From contig NZ_JAGQAZ010000001.1 of NCBI RefSeq assembly GCF_024345375.1, positions 62,001 through 126,000 of the forward strand: a stretch of DNA of 64,000 nucleotides, written 5' to 3'. Source of the DNA: Cyanobium sp. WAJ14-Wanaka (GTDB lineage Bacteria > Cyanobacteriota > Cyanobacteriia > PCC-6307 > Cyanobiaceae). A program made the translations under genes and the position numbers. Under the pieces are notes generated by a model that had not been told where the DNA came from, made no database searches, and was given only the letters and a program-made list of their open reading frames with translations. The stretch's first letter is position 1. Each line of letters opens with the position of its first letter. Positions 46,514 to 56,046 of this stretch are shown piece after piece.

Positions 46514-46682
46514 ATCTTGCTGGCTCGCTGATAGTTAGATCCACACCCATTTATTGCGCCCCTGGCAAATCTTGATTGGAGTTTGAATTGGATGTGCGCT
46601 CCACTCAAGTCGGGCCTAATTCCCGGCGTGGGGTAGTCGTTTGGGGAGGGCGCTTTGCGGAAGATTGGCCTAGGAAAACCAC

Positions 46683-46720
46683 AAAAAGCCCCTGGCCGGT
46701 CGCTTTGACTGACCAGGGGC
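46683..46720 (-). terminator. Intrinsic terminator of rpsD
   Basis: Read on the minus strand, GCCCCTGGTC and its partner arm (46688-46720) form a stem of about 13 bp with a short AAAG loop, followed by TTTTT at 46687-46683. It begins 25 bp after the rpsD stop codon. Confidence 0.85.
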
Positions 46721-46744
46721 ATAGACGATAACAACGGTCGAGAA

Positions 46745-47353
46745 TCAGACCTTGCGGCTGTAGAACTCCACCACCAGGAGTTCGTTGATCTCAAGGGCGA
46801 CCCATTCGCGTTCGCACTTGCTGATCACCTTGGCGGTGAGTTTGTTCTTGTCGAGCTCAAGGTGGGGCGGGATGTTGGCCAGGCCTGGGAATGCCAGGTT
46901 GCCTTCAGCCAACAACTTGCTTTGCTTGCGCTCGCGGATGGCGACCTGGTCGCCGGCCTTGCACTGGAAGCTGGCGATGTCCACCACGCGGCCGTTCACG
47001 GTCACGTGGCCATGGTTCACCAACTGGCGGGCACCGGGAACGGTGGGGCCAAAGCCAAGGCGGAAGCAGACGTTGTCGAGCCTGTTTTCCAAAAGCTTGA
47101 GCAGGTTGGTTCCGGTGGAACCCTCCTGGGCACGGGCTTTCTTCACGTAGCGAACCAGCTGACGTTCGGAAATGCCGTAGTTGAAGCGAAGTTTTTGCTT
47201 CTCTTCGAGGCGGATGGCGTATTCGGAGCGCTTGCGACGGGCTTGGCCGTGCTGACCGGGGGGATAAGACCGCTTGGCGGACTTACGGGTGAGACCGGGA
47301 AGGTCTCCCAAGCGCCGCGTGATCCTCAAGCGAGGGCCGCGGTAGCGAGACAT
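46745..47353 (-). CDS. rpsD: 30S ribosomal protein S4
   Basis: A 202-residue rRNA-binding protein that nucleates 30S assembly at the 5' domain of 16S rRNA. It opens [16 protein letters not shown], as in cyanobacteria and plastids, and has an S4 domain at about 90-150 ([34 protein letters not shown]). It stands alone rather than in the alpha operon, usual for cyanobacteria. A strong terminator follows. yidD starts 89 bp away in the opposite direction. Confidence 0.97.
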   Translation of the reverse strand: MSRYRGPRLRITRRLGDLPGLTRKSAKRSYPPGQHGQARRKRSEYAIRLEEKQKLRFNYGISERQLVRYVKKARAQEGSTGTNLLKLLENRLDNVCFRLGFGPTVPGARQLVNHGHVTVNGRVVDIASFQCKAGDQVAIRERKQSKLLAEGNLAFPGLANIPPHLELDKNKLTAKVISKCEREWVALEINELLVVEFYSRKV

Positions 47354-47442
47354 GAAAAGAAATCAAGGGACAAAATTGGGCCCGAAAGGCCCGTGGCGAG
47401 GCCGGATCAAGCATGCTGGATAAATCCCTACAGGCTTGAGTC

Positions 47443-47712
47443 GTGCTGCGCCAACGATCGATCCTATCGGTTGGCCCCAATGCCGAGGCCCAGGGGGTTG
47501 TGGGTGCCGTGCTGCTTGCCCTGATTGGCTTCTATCGCCAGTGGTTTTCGCCCCTACTCGGCCCCCGCTGCCGCTTCATTCCCAGCTGTAGCGCCTACGG
47601 GTTGGAGGCAATTGCCCGCCATGGGGCCCTGCGGGGTAGCTGGCTGACCCTGCGGCGCCTGTTGCGTTGCCACCCCTGGACACCCTGCGGTTGCGATCCA
47701 GTGCCCGATTAA
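47443..47712 (+). CDS. yidD: Membrane protein insertion efficiency factor YidD
   Basis: An 89-residue protein. [34 protein letters not shown] (about 25-58) is the diagnostic YidD core, with three cysteines and the [19 protein letters not shown] end. It is a small amphipathic membrane-associated helper of YidC. GTG 47443 adds about 20 residues before the core; a later start is possible. It is distant from rnpA and yidC, its usual bacterial neighbours, which lie at 55-57 kb. The next gene starts 14 bp later. Confidence 0.92.
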   Translation: MLRQRSILSVGPNAEAQGVVGAVLLALIGFYRQWFSPLLGPRCRFIPSCSAYGLEAIARHGALRGSWLTLRRLLRCHPWTPCGCDPVPD

Positions 47713-47726
47713 TGGAGGGATCAGCC

Positions 47727-48020
47727 ATGGGCGAGCTGTTGCTGTTCACCAGGGCCGGCTGCTGCCTATGTGAGGGCCTGGAGGAAAAATTACGGGCCCT
47801 TACGCCAGTTGTGGCCCTCAGCTTGGTTGATGTGGATGGTGATCCGGCCCTCCAGGCGCGCTATGGGTTGGAGGTGCCGGTGCTGGCGATACCCGCTCCG
47901 CAGGGGGAGGTGGCCGGGACCCGCCCCTGGCGGGAATTGCCCCGGGTGCCGCCCCGCCTGATGGGTAAAAGCCTGGCCGATTGGCTGCTTAAAAACGGTT
48001 TCCCTGGCCAAGGCGCTTAG
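47727..48020 (+). CDS. Glutaredoxin-like protein (DUF836)
   Basis: A 97-residue thioredoxin-fold protein. LLLFTRAGCCLCEGLEEKLRAL shows a CCLC motif at the active-site position, followed by the conserved cis-proline stretch YGLEVPVLAI. DUF836/glutaredoxin-like proteins of this sort are widespread and mostly uncharacterised; a thiol redox role is inferred. ATG 47727 has GGAGGG upstream (47715-47720) and is preferred over ATG 47712, which overlaps the yidD stop. murE starts 26 bp downstream. Confidence 0.82.
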   Translation: MGELLLFTRAGCCLCEGLEEKLRALTPVVALSLVDVDGDPALQARYGLEVPVLAIPAPQGEVAGTRPWRELPRVPPRLMGKSLADWLLKNGFPGQGA

Positions 48021-48046
48021 ATAGGCACTAAGACGGTTGCCCCGCC

Positions 48047-49600
48047 ATGGCCCTGCTGCTCCATCCGCTCCTGCGTCAGCTGGGATTGGAGGTGCCAGAA
48101 GGCTTGCCGAATGCCGACCTGACGGGGCTTAGCTGTGATTCGCGCCGGGTTGGGCCGGGCACCCTGTTTGTGGGGCTGCCTGGCAACCAGGTGGATGGGG
48201 GTCAGTTTTGGCCCCAGGCCCTGCAGGCCGGCGCGGAGGTGGCCCTGATTGGGGCAGCAGCAGCAGCTGCAAATCCACCGGGCCCTGCGGATCCGGTGCT
48301 GGTGGTGGATGGTCCGGTGGCCCGTTGGGCTGGGGAATTGGCGGCGGAGTTTTGGGGCCGGCCCAGCCAGCGTTTGGCCCTGATCGGGGTGACGGGCACC
48401 AATGGCAAAACCACCATCACCCACCTGATTGAACATTTGGCCGCGGAAACGGGCCGTCCCACGGCCCTATTTGGCACCTTGGTGAACCGCTGGCCGGGCC
48501 ATAGCGTCACGGCCCAACACACCACGGCCTTTGCCGATGTGCTGCAGGCCCAATTGGCCCAGGCGGTGGAGGCCGGAGCGATGGTGGGGGCGATGGAGGT
48601 GAGTTCCCATGCCCTCGATCAGCAAAGGGTGGCCGGCTGCCAATTCGCCGGAGCGGTGTTCAGCAACCTCAGCCAGGACCACCTCGATTACCACCTTTCA
48701 ATGGAGGCCTATTTCGAGGCCAAGGCCCGCCTGTTTGCAGCCCCCTATCTCCAGTTGGGCGGCCAGGCGGGCGGCCAGGTGGGCGGCCAGGGCTGTGCCA
48801 AGGGAGTGGTGATCAATGGCGACGACGCCTGGGGCCGGCGCCTGATTGATCGGCTGGCCAGCCAGCTGGGGGATTGCTGTTGGCGCAGCTCCCTGGAGGA
48901 TCCCACCGCCGAGCTGCACGTGCGTGACCTCCAGCTCGGCTCTGGCGGCATGGCCGGCACCCTGGTGACACCCCATGGTTCAGGCCAATTTCAGTCGCCT
49001 TTGGTGGGTCGTTTCAACCTGATGAATCTGCTGCAGGCGGTGGGTTCCCTGGTGCAGCAAGGGGTGCCCTTGCCCCTGTTGTTGGGGGCGCTTGGCAGCT
49101 TCAAGGGGGTGCCGGGCCGGATGGAGCGGGTCAGCCTGGGGGCAGCCCAGGGCCCCTTGCCCGCCGTGTTGGTGGATTACGCCCACACCCCAGATGGCCT
49201 GGAGAGTGCCCTCGGCGCCTGCCGCCCCTTCACCTCGGGCCGTTTGATTTGCGTTTTTGGCTGTGGTGGTGACCGCGACCGCAGCAAGCGGCCGCTGATG
49301 GGGGCGATTGCTGCCCGGTTGGCCGACCAGCTCGTGCTCACCTCCGACAACCCCCGCACCGAGGAGCCGGCCCAGATCCTGGCGGATGTGGTGGCTGGCA
49401 TTCCCGCCGGCACGGCCCTGCAGGTGGAGGCGGATCGGGCCGCTGCGATCAGGCTGGCGATTGCCGCTGCAGCTCCTGAGGATCTGGTGCTAATCGCCGG
49501 TAAGGGCCATGAGGACTACCAAATCCTTGGTACCAGCAAGGTTCATTTCGACGATCGCGAAGAGGCGGAGAAGGGTCTGCGGGCACGACCACACGGCTAA
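48047..49600 (+). CDS. murE: UDP-N-acetylmuramoyl-tripeptide synthase MurE
   Basis: A 517-residue Mur ligase that adds the third residue, meso-diaminopimelate in Gram-negative-type walls, to UDP-MurNAc-L-Ala-D-Glu. [18 protein letters not shown] (about 122-139) is the ATP loop, [13 protein letters not shown] (about 184) a substrate loop, [14 protein letters not shown] (about 375) the central conserved stretch, and [12 protein letters not shown] (about 430) the DNPR motif for m-DAP. A 12-bp tandem repeat inserts three GGQ(A/V/G) units near residues 237-248. It follows the glutaredoxin-like gene and is followed by a possible terminator. Confidence 0.95.
   Translation: MALLLHPLLRQLGLEVPEGLPNADLTGLSCDSRRVGPGTLFVGLPGNQVDGGQFWPQALQAGAEVALIGAAAAAANPPGPADPVLVVDGPVARWAGELAAEFWGRPSQRLALIGVTGTNGKTTITHLIEHLAAETGRPTALFGTLVNRWPGHSVTAQHTTAFADVLQAQLAQAVEAGAMVGAMEVSSHALDQQRVAGCQFAGAVFSNLSQDHLDYHLSMEAYFEAKARLFAAPYLQLGGQAGGQVGGQGCAKGVVINGDDAWGRRLIDRLASQLGDCCWRSSLEDPTAELHVRDLQLGSGGMAGTLVTPHGSGQFQSPLVGRFNLMNLLQAVGSLVQQGVPLPLLLGALGSFKGVPGRMERVSLGAAQGPLPAVLVDYAHTPDGLESALGACRPFTSGRLICVFGCGGDRDRSKRPLMGAIAARLADQLVLTSDNPRTEEPAQILADVVAGIPAGTALQVEADRAAAIRLAIAAAAPEDLVLIAGKGHEDYQILGTSKVHFDDREEAEKGLRARPHG
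48757..48792 (+). repeat. 12-bp in-frame tandem repeat in murE
   Basis: Three adjoining units of GGGCGGCCAGGN (N = C, T, G) encode GGQ-type peptides in a loop of MurE, between two conserved blocks. Confidence 0.75.
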
Positions 49601-49642
49601 ACCCCGCCGATCCAGGTGGGCGTGTTGAACAATGCGAAGGCT

Positions 49643-49665
49643 AAGCCCTAGGTTCTGGCTTTTTT
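49643..49665 (+). terminator. Possible terminator of murE
   Basis: AAGCC at 49643-49647 pairs with GGCTT at 49657-49661 around a 9-base loop, followed directly by a run of T. The stem has only five base pairs, so this is a weak but well-placed candidate 43 bp after the murE stop. Confidence 0.4.
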
Positions 49666-49725
49666 GGGATAGGGAGATACGTTTTTAGAGTTGTTTTTCA
49701 AGTACCAGTGTCATCTCCAGTTCCC

Positions 49726-50466
49726 ATGGCCAAAAAGCTATTAGCAGAGGCTTTTGGTACATTTTGGTTGGTGTTTGGAGGTTGCGGTAGTGCTGCAATC
49801 GCCGCCAATTTCCCCTATCAGACGGGTGCAGATATCGCGCCAGGAAACCCCTTTGGTCTGGGTTTTCTAGGTGTGGCCTTGGCCTTTGGTCTCACGGTGG
49901 TGACCATGGCCTACGCGATCGGCCATATTTCCGGATGTCATTTGAATCCCGCGGTGAGCTTCGGCCTCTGGGCCAGTGGTCGCATGAAGGGTTCCGATCT
50001 GCTTCCCTACATCGGGGCCCAGGTGGCGGGCGGAGTTCTGGCTGGCGGTTTTATTAAATTGGTAGTGGCGGGTGGCCCGGCCTTCCAATTGGTAATGGCA
50101 GGTAGTAACCCCTTGGCTACCAATGGTTGGGGTGCCCATTCCCCTGGTGGCTATGGCTTCTGGGCTGCCCTGGTCGTGGAGCTGGTGCTTACCTTCTTTT
50201 TCCTGCTGGTGATCATTGGGGCTACTGATCGTCTGGCGCCTGTCGGTTTTGCCGGTGCCGCCATTGGCCTAGCCCTAGCCCTGATCCACATGATCAGTAT
50301 TCCAGTTACCAATACCTCAGTGAATCCCGCCCGCAGCACCGGAGTGGCCCTATGGGTTGGCGGTGAGGCAGTTGGTCAGCTGTGGCTGTTCTGGTTGGCT
50401 CCTATCGCTGGTGCCCTTTTGGCTGGTTGGTTTTACCGCAATGTGCTGAGTTCCGAGACCAACTGA
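49726..50466 (+). CDS. aqpZ: Aquaporin Z-like water channel
   Basis: A 246-residue MIP-family channel with six helices. Both half-helix motifs are intact: [14 protein letters not shown] (about 61) and [10 protein letters not shown] (about 198). The start [23 protein letters not shown] is nearly identical to known AqpZ. His and Arg filter residues are present at the expected places, so it conducts water. ATG 49726 is chosen over GTG 49708, which adds six unsupported residues. The 3' end overlaps the convergent lyase gene by 34 bp. Confidence 0.94.
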   Translation: MAKKLLAEAFGTFWLVFGGCGSAAIAANFPYQTGADIAPGNPFGLGFLGVALAFGLTVVTMAYAIGHISGCHLNPAVSFGLWASGRMKGSDLLPYIGAQVAGGVLAGGFIKLVVAGGPAFQLVMAGSNPLATNGWGAHSPGGYGFWAALVVELVLTFFFLLVIIGATDRLAPVGFAGAAIGLALALIHMISIPVTNTSVNPARSTGVALWVGGEAVGQLWLFWLAPIAGALLAGWFYRNVLSSETN

Positions 50467-51680
50467 TCGATCTCGGTTTCAGTTGTGCTGATGTGGGTGC
50501 AGGCCCTTAGGCAATGGGGATCATCCAGGCTGCGGATCCAGATCCCCTTTGCCCCCAGCTGCTTCACCAGCTCCTCTGGGTTGTGCCCCTCCACCTGGAA
50601 GCTCACGAGCCCAGCTGGGGGGGCACTTTCCAGCAGGGTGCTGATGCCATCAATGGCCTGCAGGCCGCTCCAGAGCCTGTGGCTTAGGCCTTGAATTACG
50701 GCTAGCCGCTCCTGGGCGCTGCCCTCCGCATCGAGCAGTGCCAGGGAGGTTTGGAGCCCCGCAAATAAGGGCAGGCAGGAGGTGGCAACCTCGAAGCGGC
50801 GGCTATCGGCGTGGAAGCCGCTTTGGCCGTTGCTTTCGTGGCTGAGGCTGCGCCAGCCGATCAAGGTGGGTTGGGCCTCCCTAACGACCCGTTCGGAAAG
50901 GGCCATTGCCCCGAGGCCTTCGGGGCCGCAGCACCACTTGTGGCCGGTGCAGGCATAGATGTCGGCGGCGGCGGCAGCCTCCGCCACCGGCATTGCCCCA
51001 AGCGATTGGGCCGCATCCACCAGCAGCCAGGGCTGGCGCGGATGGTGCTGCAATTGTTTTGCCACCGCCGCAATCGGCATCAATTGGCCGGTGTTCCATA
51101 GCAGGTGGGAGAGCACCACCAAGCGGGTGGCAGGGCCTAGGGCCTGCTCGAGCCGCTCAAGCACCCTGGCCTCGGCATCGGCTGGGGTCTGGCGCAGATC
51201 GGCCACCGGCAGGCTGGCGATCTGGAGACCCTCGCGGCGGGCCAATTCCCGGCAGGCGGCCACCACCCCTGGGTGTTCGCAATCACTGATCAACAGCTCA
51301 TCGCCGCGCTGCCAGGGCAAGCCCCAGAGGGGCAGCACGCAGCCGGAGGTCACATTTTCAGTAAAGGCCACCCGCTGGCTTGGCACCCCAAACTCCTGGG
51401 CCAACCGCTGCCGAAGGCGGGCGCTGGTGGCCTCGATGAAGGGCCACACATCACCGGTGAAGGGCCCCAGCTCCTGGATCCTGCGCCAGCTGGCGGTGAT
51501 CGCTTCTAGGGAGGCTTCCGGCAGGGGCCCCTGGCCGCCGTAGTTGAAGTAGGTCTTGTTGGCTAGGGCGGGGAGCTGCTGGCGAAAGCGCTCCGCAAAG
51601 GCCCCCTTTGGGGGCGCTTGCTTCTGCCCAAAGGATTCCGACAAGGCAGACCAAAACCAGCTGCCTTCAGCATGGCCCAT
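50433..51680 (-). CDS. Class V aminotransferase, L-cysteine/cystine lyase (C-DES)-like
   Basis: An approximately 415-residue PLP enzyme. [53 protein letters not shown] and [16 protein letters not shown] (with the PLP Lys near residue 240) match the cyanobacterial cystine C-S lyase C-DES closely and differ from SufS by lacking its persulphide-loop Cys motif. The known enzyme releases a persulphide from cystine that can feed Fe-S clusters. The start is unsure: ATG 51680 overlaps the divergent mscS start, while TTG 51644 would not. It also overlaps aqpZ at its 3' end. Confidence 0.82.
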   Translation of the reverse strand: MGHAEGSWFWSALSESFGQKQAPPKGAFAERFRQQLPALANKTYFNYGGQGPLPEASLEAITASWRRIQELGPFTGDVWPFIEATSARLRQRLAQEFGVPSQRVAFTENVTSGCVLPLWGLPWQRGDELLISDCEHPGVVAACRELARREGLQIASLPVADLRQTPADAEARVLERLEQALGPATRLVVLSHLLWNTGQLMPIAAVAKQLQHHPRQPWLLVDAAQSLGAMPVAEAAAAADIYACTGHKWCCGPEGLGAMALSERVVREAQPTLIGWRSLSHESNGQSGFHADSRRFEVATSCLPLFAGLQTSLALLDAEGSAQERLAVIQGLSHRLWSGLQAIDGISTLLESAPPAGLVSFQVEGHNPEELVKQLGAKGIWIRSLDDPHCLRACTHISTTETEIDQLVSELSTLR

Positions 51681-52550
51681 CCATGCTGGGGGTGCTTTGT
51701 CGCCCTTGCTTCCGTGATTCCAGGCTCGCTTGCCCTGCCCGATCTGGTGCTGCTGGTGGCCAATGCGCTGGTGCCTTTTCTGTTCAAGCTCCTGGGGGCC
51801 GTGGCCCTTTGGGTTGTGGGCGGTTGGTTGATTCACCTGGCGGTGCGGGTGCTGCGCAAGGGCCTGCGCCATAGCAGCCTCGACCTAACCGTGGCCGGCT
51901 ACCTGGTGGCCATCCTCTCGGCGGTGCTGAGGGTGATCCTGGTGGTGGCGATATTGGGCTTCTTTGGCATTCCCACCGCCAGTTTTGCGGCCCTCCTGGC
52001 CGGCGCTGGCGTGGCAATTGGTGCCGCCTGGAGCGGCATGTTGGGCAATTTTGCGGCGGGTGTTTTCCTGCAGTTGTTTCGGCCCTTCAGTGTCGGAGAT
52101 GTGATTTGTGCGGCTGGTGTAACCGGCACCGTTGAGGAAATTGCCATGTTTTCCACCTCAATTCTGGGCCCCGATCACGTCCGCAACATTGTTCCTAACG
52201 GCAAGCTATTTGGCGATACGATTCAAAATTTTTCAGCGCATCCCTACCGGCGTGTGGAGGTTTTTGCCCAGCTTGATCACAGCGCTGATCTAGATCGGGC
52301 AATCTTGCTGATCCGCGAGGGCCTAGGTCAGGTTGCCAACCAGATACCAGGCCTGGAGCCGGAAGTGGCCGTATTTGAGCTAAACGATCGGGGCCCAAAG
52401 TTGGTGGTGCGCCCCTTTACCCCCAACGCCCACTACGTCCAGGTTTTATTTGACACCAATCGGATGCTGGTGGAGGTGTTGGGCCGCAATGGCTTCCCAA
52501 TCCCGAAGCTGCAGCTGGCAATGGTGGCTGAAGCAGAGAACGCCAGTTAG
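51672..52550 (+). CDS. Small-conductance mechanosensitive channel MscS family
   Basis: A 292-residue protein with three helices (about 19-47, 73-92 and 100-130). The pore helix AALLAGAGVAIGAAWSGMLGNFAAGVF has the Gly/Ala packing pattern of MscS TM3. A beta domain follows, with FRPFSVGDVICAAGVTGTVEEI, NIVPNGKLFGDTIQNFS and a cytoplasmic alpha/beta end. It releases solutes at hypo-osmotic shock. ATG 51672 or GTG 51716 could start it. The former overlaps the divergent lyase start by 9 bp, so at least one start is probably wrong. Confidence 0.9.
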   Translation: MAHPCWGCFVALASVIPGSLALPDLVLLVANALVPFLFKLLGAVALWVVGGWLIHLAVRVLRKGLRHSSLDLTVAGYLVAILSAVLRVILVVAILGFFGIPTASFAALLAGAGVAIGAAWSGMLGNFAAGVFLQLFRPFSVGDVICAAGVTGTVEEIAMFSTSILGPDHVRNIVPNGKLFGDTIQNFSAHPYRRVEVFAQLDHSADLDRAILLIREGLGQVANQIPGLEPEVAVFELNDRGPKLVVRPFTPNAHYVQVLFDTNRMLVEVLGRNGFPIPKLQLAMVAEAENAS

Positions 52551-52726
52551 AGGATTTGGCCGACCCCTACTGCGGCAACAGCTGAAAACAGGGTGATTCC
52601 CAGGGCCGTAAGGGGGTTCTGCCCCTGGGCCACCGCCACCGAGGTCACAATTCCGGCGCCGAGGCAGGCCACCGCCAATTGGCTGGTGATCTCTTGGTGC
52701 GACCGGGGGCTGGGGGTGGGGGTCAC
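52547..52726 (-). CDS. Small two-helix membrane protein
   Basis: A 59-residue frame from GTG 52726 to TAA 52547. It reads a polar Pro/Ser start (TPTPSPRSHQEI), then SQLAVACLGAGIVTSVAVAQ and LTALGITLFSAVAAVGVGQIL, two short hydrophobic helices separated by GQNP. The sequence looks like a genuine membrane protein rather than a shadow. Its stop overlaps the convergent mscS stop by 3 bp. The gap before the ycf46 gene is otherwise empty. Function unknown. Confidence 0.55.
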   Translation of the reverse strand: MTPTPSPRSHQEITSQLAVACLGAGIVTSVAVAQGQNPLTALGITLFSAVAAVGVGQIL

Positions 52727-52816
52727 GGCAGGGCGAGCGAGTTGGATCGACCGTAGGGGCGTTGGCCAGGTCTGCCATCGCCGCGATGGGTTCTTGTTAC
52801 CTGGAGTTTGAGTTCG

Positions 52817-54304
52817 TTACTCAGCGCAATCTGGGCCGCTGGCCGGCCGGGCCCTGCCGCCACTGGCCCATTGGTGCAGAACATCGAGTTGTTCCTTGGC
52901 CGTGCGCGAAAGCGGCACCAGTTGGCTGGCGGCTGCAATCAAGTCGGCTTCCCCGAAGTCGCGCCGTTCGGCAAAGGCCAGGTGCATCGCTTCGATCACG
53001 GTTTGCTCCAGTTCGGCGCCGGAAAAACCGATCGTGCGATCAGCCAGCACCTCCAGCGGGATCGCGTGTGCTGGTCGCCGTCGCCTCAGCTGGAGATCGA
53101 GGATTGCCTTGCGTTCGGCGGTGCTTGGTAACTCCAGCAGGAAGATTTCGTCGAAGCGGCCCTTGCGCAGTAGTTCGCCCGGCAGGCGTTCAACCCCGTT
53201 GGCTGTTGCCACCACAAACACCGCACTGGTTTTCTCCGCCATCCAGGTGAGCAGGCTGGCCAGCACCCTTTGGCTGGTGCCGCCATCGCTGCGGGAGTCG
53301 CCGCCGAAACCCTTGTCGATTTCGTCGATCCAGAGCACGCAGGGGGCCATGGCCTCGGCCCGTTGAATCATGTCGCGGGTGCGGGCTTCGCTGGCGCCCA
53401 CCAGCCCGGCAAATAGGCGGCCCACATCAAGTCTCAACAGGGGCATCGCCCAGCTGTGGGCAATGGCCTTGGCGGTGAGCGATTTACCCGTGCCCTGGGG
53501 ACCCACCAGCAGGACGCCCCGGGGCAGGGGCAGGCCAAACCGCTGGGCCTCCTCGCTGAAGGCCATGTGCCGTTGGGCAAGCCATTGCTTCAGGGCCGCC
53601 AGCCCACCCATGTCGGCGGTGCTGGCGCTGCTGGGGCAGTACTCGAGCAGGTCGCTTTGGGCAATCGCCTGGCGTTTTTCCTCCAGCACCTCCGCCAGGT
53701 CGCCGATGCCCAGCTGGCCATGGCGGGCCAGGGCCCGGGCGGCCAATTGGCGCACCCTTTGCTCACTGAGGCCATGGCAGGCGGCCGTCAGCTGGCTGAG
53801 GATTTCCTCTGCCAGGGGTGTGCCGCCAGCTGAGGCAATTGCACTGAGCAGCTGGCCAATTTCTGCCGCATCGGGCAGCGGCAGCTCCAGGACGCTGATG
53901 CAATCCTCCAGTTCCCTGGGCAGCTGCCAGTCGGGGGCGCTGATGACCAGGGTGTGGGGCACCTGGCGCAGGCTGGTGGCCAGGTTGCGCAGGCGCCGGC
54001 AAATGCCGACGTCATCGCAGTAGCGATGGAAATCGCGCAGCAGCAGGATCGCCCCCTGCTCGGGGGCCATGGCGTCGATGCAGGAAAGGGCCGCCATCGG
54101 ATTGCGGGCTGCCTCCCCCTGGCGATTGGGGGCACCGCCCAGGCCGTCGATGAAATCCCAGCGCAGCAGGGTGCGGCCCCCCAGCCGTTGGGCAGCCGCC
54201 TCAAGCAACCGCTCCACCCGCTCCTCCTCCAGGCTGCGAATCCAGAGGATCGGCGTGCGCGACCTAATCAATAGGTCCAGCTGGTCGGCCCAGGCCAAGC
54301 TCAC
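52817..54304 (-). CDS. ycf46: AAA ATPase Ycf46
   Basis: A 495-residue AAA+ protein. An N-terminal domain of about 250 residues (DLLIRSRTPILWIRSLEEERVERLL start) resembles an inactive AAA module. The C-terminal AAA domain has Walker A LVGPQGTGKSLTAKAIA (about 267), Walker B VLWIDEIDKGF (about 325), and sensor/Arg-finger stretches VVATANGVERLPGELLRKGRFDE (about 365). Ycf46 is conserved in cyanobacteria and some algal plastids; in Synechocystis it affects the response to inorganic carbon. The gene is 13 bp downstream of the yceD-like gene on the same strand and ends the rpmH-rnpA-yidC block. Confidence 0.9.
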   Translation of the reverse strand: MSLAWADQLDLLIRSRTPILWIRSLEEERVERLLEAAAQRLGGRTLLRWDFIDGLGGAPNRQGEAARNPMAALSCIDAMAPEQGAILLLRDFHRYCDDVGICRRLRNLATSLRQVPHTLVISAPDWQLPRELEDCISVLELPLPDAAEIGQLLSAIASAGGTPLAEEILSQLTAACHGLSEQRVRQLAARALARHGQLGIGDLAEVLEEKRQAIAQSDLLEYCPSSASTADMGGLAALKQWLAQRHMAFSEEAQRFGLPLPRGVLLVGPQGTGKSLTAKAIAHSWAMPLLRLDVGRLFAGLVGASEARTRDMIQRAEAMAPCVLWIDEIDKGFGGDSRSDGGTSQRVLASLLTWMAEKTSAVFVVATANGVERLPGELLRKGRFDEIFLLELPSTAERKAILDLQLRRRRPAHAIPLEVLADRTIGFSGAELEQTVIEAMHLAFAERRDFGEADLIAAASQLVPLSRTAKEQLDVLHQWASGGRARPASGPDCAE

Positions 54305-54317
54305 GGTTGCAGGGGGC

Positions 54318-54830
54318 TCATGGTTTTAGTTGCCCCAGGGCGGCCCAGCGCGGATCTTGGCTTGGGCCCACACTTTCCCAGGCGCCGGGTCCGGGGCAGG
54401 CGGCGCCGCAGTTGCTTACCAGGGGAATCTGCAGGCTGAGCTGCTCATAAACCCATTGCTCGGGATCAAAATTTCCGCGGGGATCCAGGTGTTCGCTCAC
54501 CGCCGCATCAATCGATGCCCCCTCCAGCTCAAATACCTCGCCCCCATCGAGGGGGGGCTCTTCTAGGGAAATAACTTCGCTGGCCTTGGCCCGCAGCGGC
54601 TGGTTGTACTGCTGGAGGCAGCGGTCGCAGCAAAGGCTGATCACCGTGGCCATTTCCCCTTCCACCTCCAGCAGATTGCCCCGGTGCCTAGCGCTGAGCT
54701 TGCCCCGCACCGGCCTGAGGCTGTCCAGGCCATCGATGGGCTGGTCGATCTGCCAATGGTGGCTTTGATCTAGGAGCTTCAGCTCCTGGATTGGCATGGG
54801 CCGCAGGGGGGGGATGGCAGAGGCGCTCAT
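54318..54830 (-). CDS. YceD/DUF177 family protein
   Basis: A 170-residue protein with the DUF177 core: LRPVRGKLSARHRGNLLEVEGEMATVISLCCDRCLQQYNQPL (CxxC at about 69-72), then SIDAAVSEHLDPRGNF and LSLQIPLVSNCGAACPGPG (CxxxC). The four cysteines may bind zinc. The family is linked to 23S rRNA accumulation in plants and E. coli. It lies between yidC and ycf46, a common cyanobacterial order. Met at 54830 begins the sequence; Met12 is an alternative. Confidence 0.85.
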   Translation of the reverse strand: MSASAIPPLRPMPIQELKLLDQSHHWQIDQPIDGLDSLRPVRGKLSARHRGNLLEVEGEMATVISLCCDRCLQQYNQPLRAKASEVISLEEPPLDGGEVFELEGASIDAAVSEHLDPRGNFDPEQWVYEQLSLQIPLVSNCGAACPGPGAWESVGPSQDPRWAALGQLKP

Positions 54831-54847
54831 CTTGCTTCGGGGCCGAG

Positions 54848-55978
54848 TTACTTCTTGCCCTTTGGTTCAAAAGGCAGGCGATTTGCCCCGCCTGCTGTGA
54901 CCGTGACGGTTTGCTGGGTGAGCTGTTGGTCGAGGATTGCCTGCAGGTTGTCGGGCAGGGCCTCCCGGGAGAGCAGGAAGGTTTGCAGCGCCTGGAAGAT
55001 GTTGGCGATCACCATGTAGAGCAGCACCCCCGCTGGTAGGGGGAAAAACAGGAACATGCCCGTGATCATTACCGGCGTGATCTTGTTGGCCGTGGACTGC
55101 TGGGGGTTGGCGGGCATGCCCATGCCAGAAAGGATCTGGGATGCAAACAGGCTGGCGCCAAAGCCGGCCACCAGGATTGCGATATCCCAGTTGACGGCCC
55201 CATCGGTCATGAAGCCGACCTGGCCGAGGGCCTTGATAAACAGGAAGCCGCTGCGGGCCGCCAGGCCTGGAATCTTGGCTTCCACCGTGGCATCACCCGT
55301 GCCCAGGGCGGTAATGCTGCCGTTTTGGTCCACACTCACCACGCCTTCGCCCTTGGTGATGCTCCAGGTGGGCTCGAAGGCATCAGCGCCTTCAATCCCC
55401 TTCAGCACGGAGCTGAAGCTGTCGCCCGTTTTGGTGTGCAGCTGCACCTGAACCTTGTCTCCCACTCCGATCTTGGTGCCCTGCTCGAGGCTGGCGATCA
55501 CCGGCACGTGGTTTGTTTCGGTGACAAAAATCGAGTGGCTGGCGCTGTTGAACGGCTTGGGCTCCACCGCTGCGATTTGCTCGGCCGGCAGCACCTTGAG
55601 GTTCAAGGTGTAGGGCACATCGGCAAACGGTGATCCCCTCAGGGTGGCGAATAGGGCAAACAGGATCGGCATCTGCACCACCAGGGGCAGGCAGCCGGCC
55701 AGGGGGCTGCCGAATTCCTTCATCAAACCCCCCAGCTCCTCCTGCTGTTTCTGGGGGTTGCTGGCGTATTTGGCCTTGATCTCAGCCTGGCGCTTCTGCA
55801 TCACCGGCTGGGCAATGCGCATGCGCCTTGCATTGCGAATCGAGCCGGCACTGAGGGGGAACAGCGCCAGGCGAATCACCACCGTGAGGGCAATGATCGC
55901 CAGCCCGTAGCTGGGCACCAATCCATAGAAGAAATCGAGGATTGGCAGCAGCAGGTTGTCGGAGATGTAGCCGATCAC
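54848..55978 (-). CDS. yidC: Membrane protein insertase YidC (Alb3/Oxa1)
   Basis: A 376-residue insertase of thylakoid and plasma membranes. The first core helix [18 protein letters not shown] (about 26-43) carries the groove Arg, and [21 protein letters not shown] is the charged cytoplasmic hairpin. Hydrophobic helices at about 94-113, 264-283, 300-317 and 318-335 complete the core. Between helices 2 and 3 sits an insert of about 140 residues whose end ([20 protein letters not shown], about 204-223) looks like a BIG2-type Ig domain. The GTG at 55978 is used; upstream codons are non-protein-like. It is preceded by the PH-domain gene. Confidence 0.93.
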   Translation of the reverse strand: MIGYISDNLLLPILDFFYGLVPSYGLAIIALTVVIRLALFPLSAGSIRNARRMRIAQPVMQKRQAEIKAKYASNPQKQQEELGGLMKEFGSPLAGCLPLVVQMPILFALFATLRGSPFADVPYTLNLKVLPAEQIAAVEPKPFNSASHSIFVTETNHVPVIASLEQGTKIGVGDKVQVQLHTKTGDSFSSVLKGIEGADAFEPTWSITKGEGVVSVDQNGSITALGTGDATVEAKIPGLAARSGFLFIKALGQVGFMTDGAVNWDIAILVAGFGASLFASQILSGMGMPANPQQSTANKITPVMITGMFLFFPLPAGVLLYMVIANIFQALQTFLLSREALPDNLQAILDQQLTQQTVTVTAGGANRLPFEPKGKK

Positions 55979-56046
55979 GGCGAGTGGGGGCTTGGGGTAA
56001 GGAGGCGGTGTGGCCAGTGTGCCCGACCAGGGGGTTGAAATGCGGT

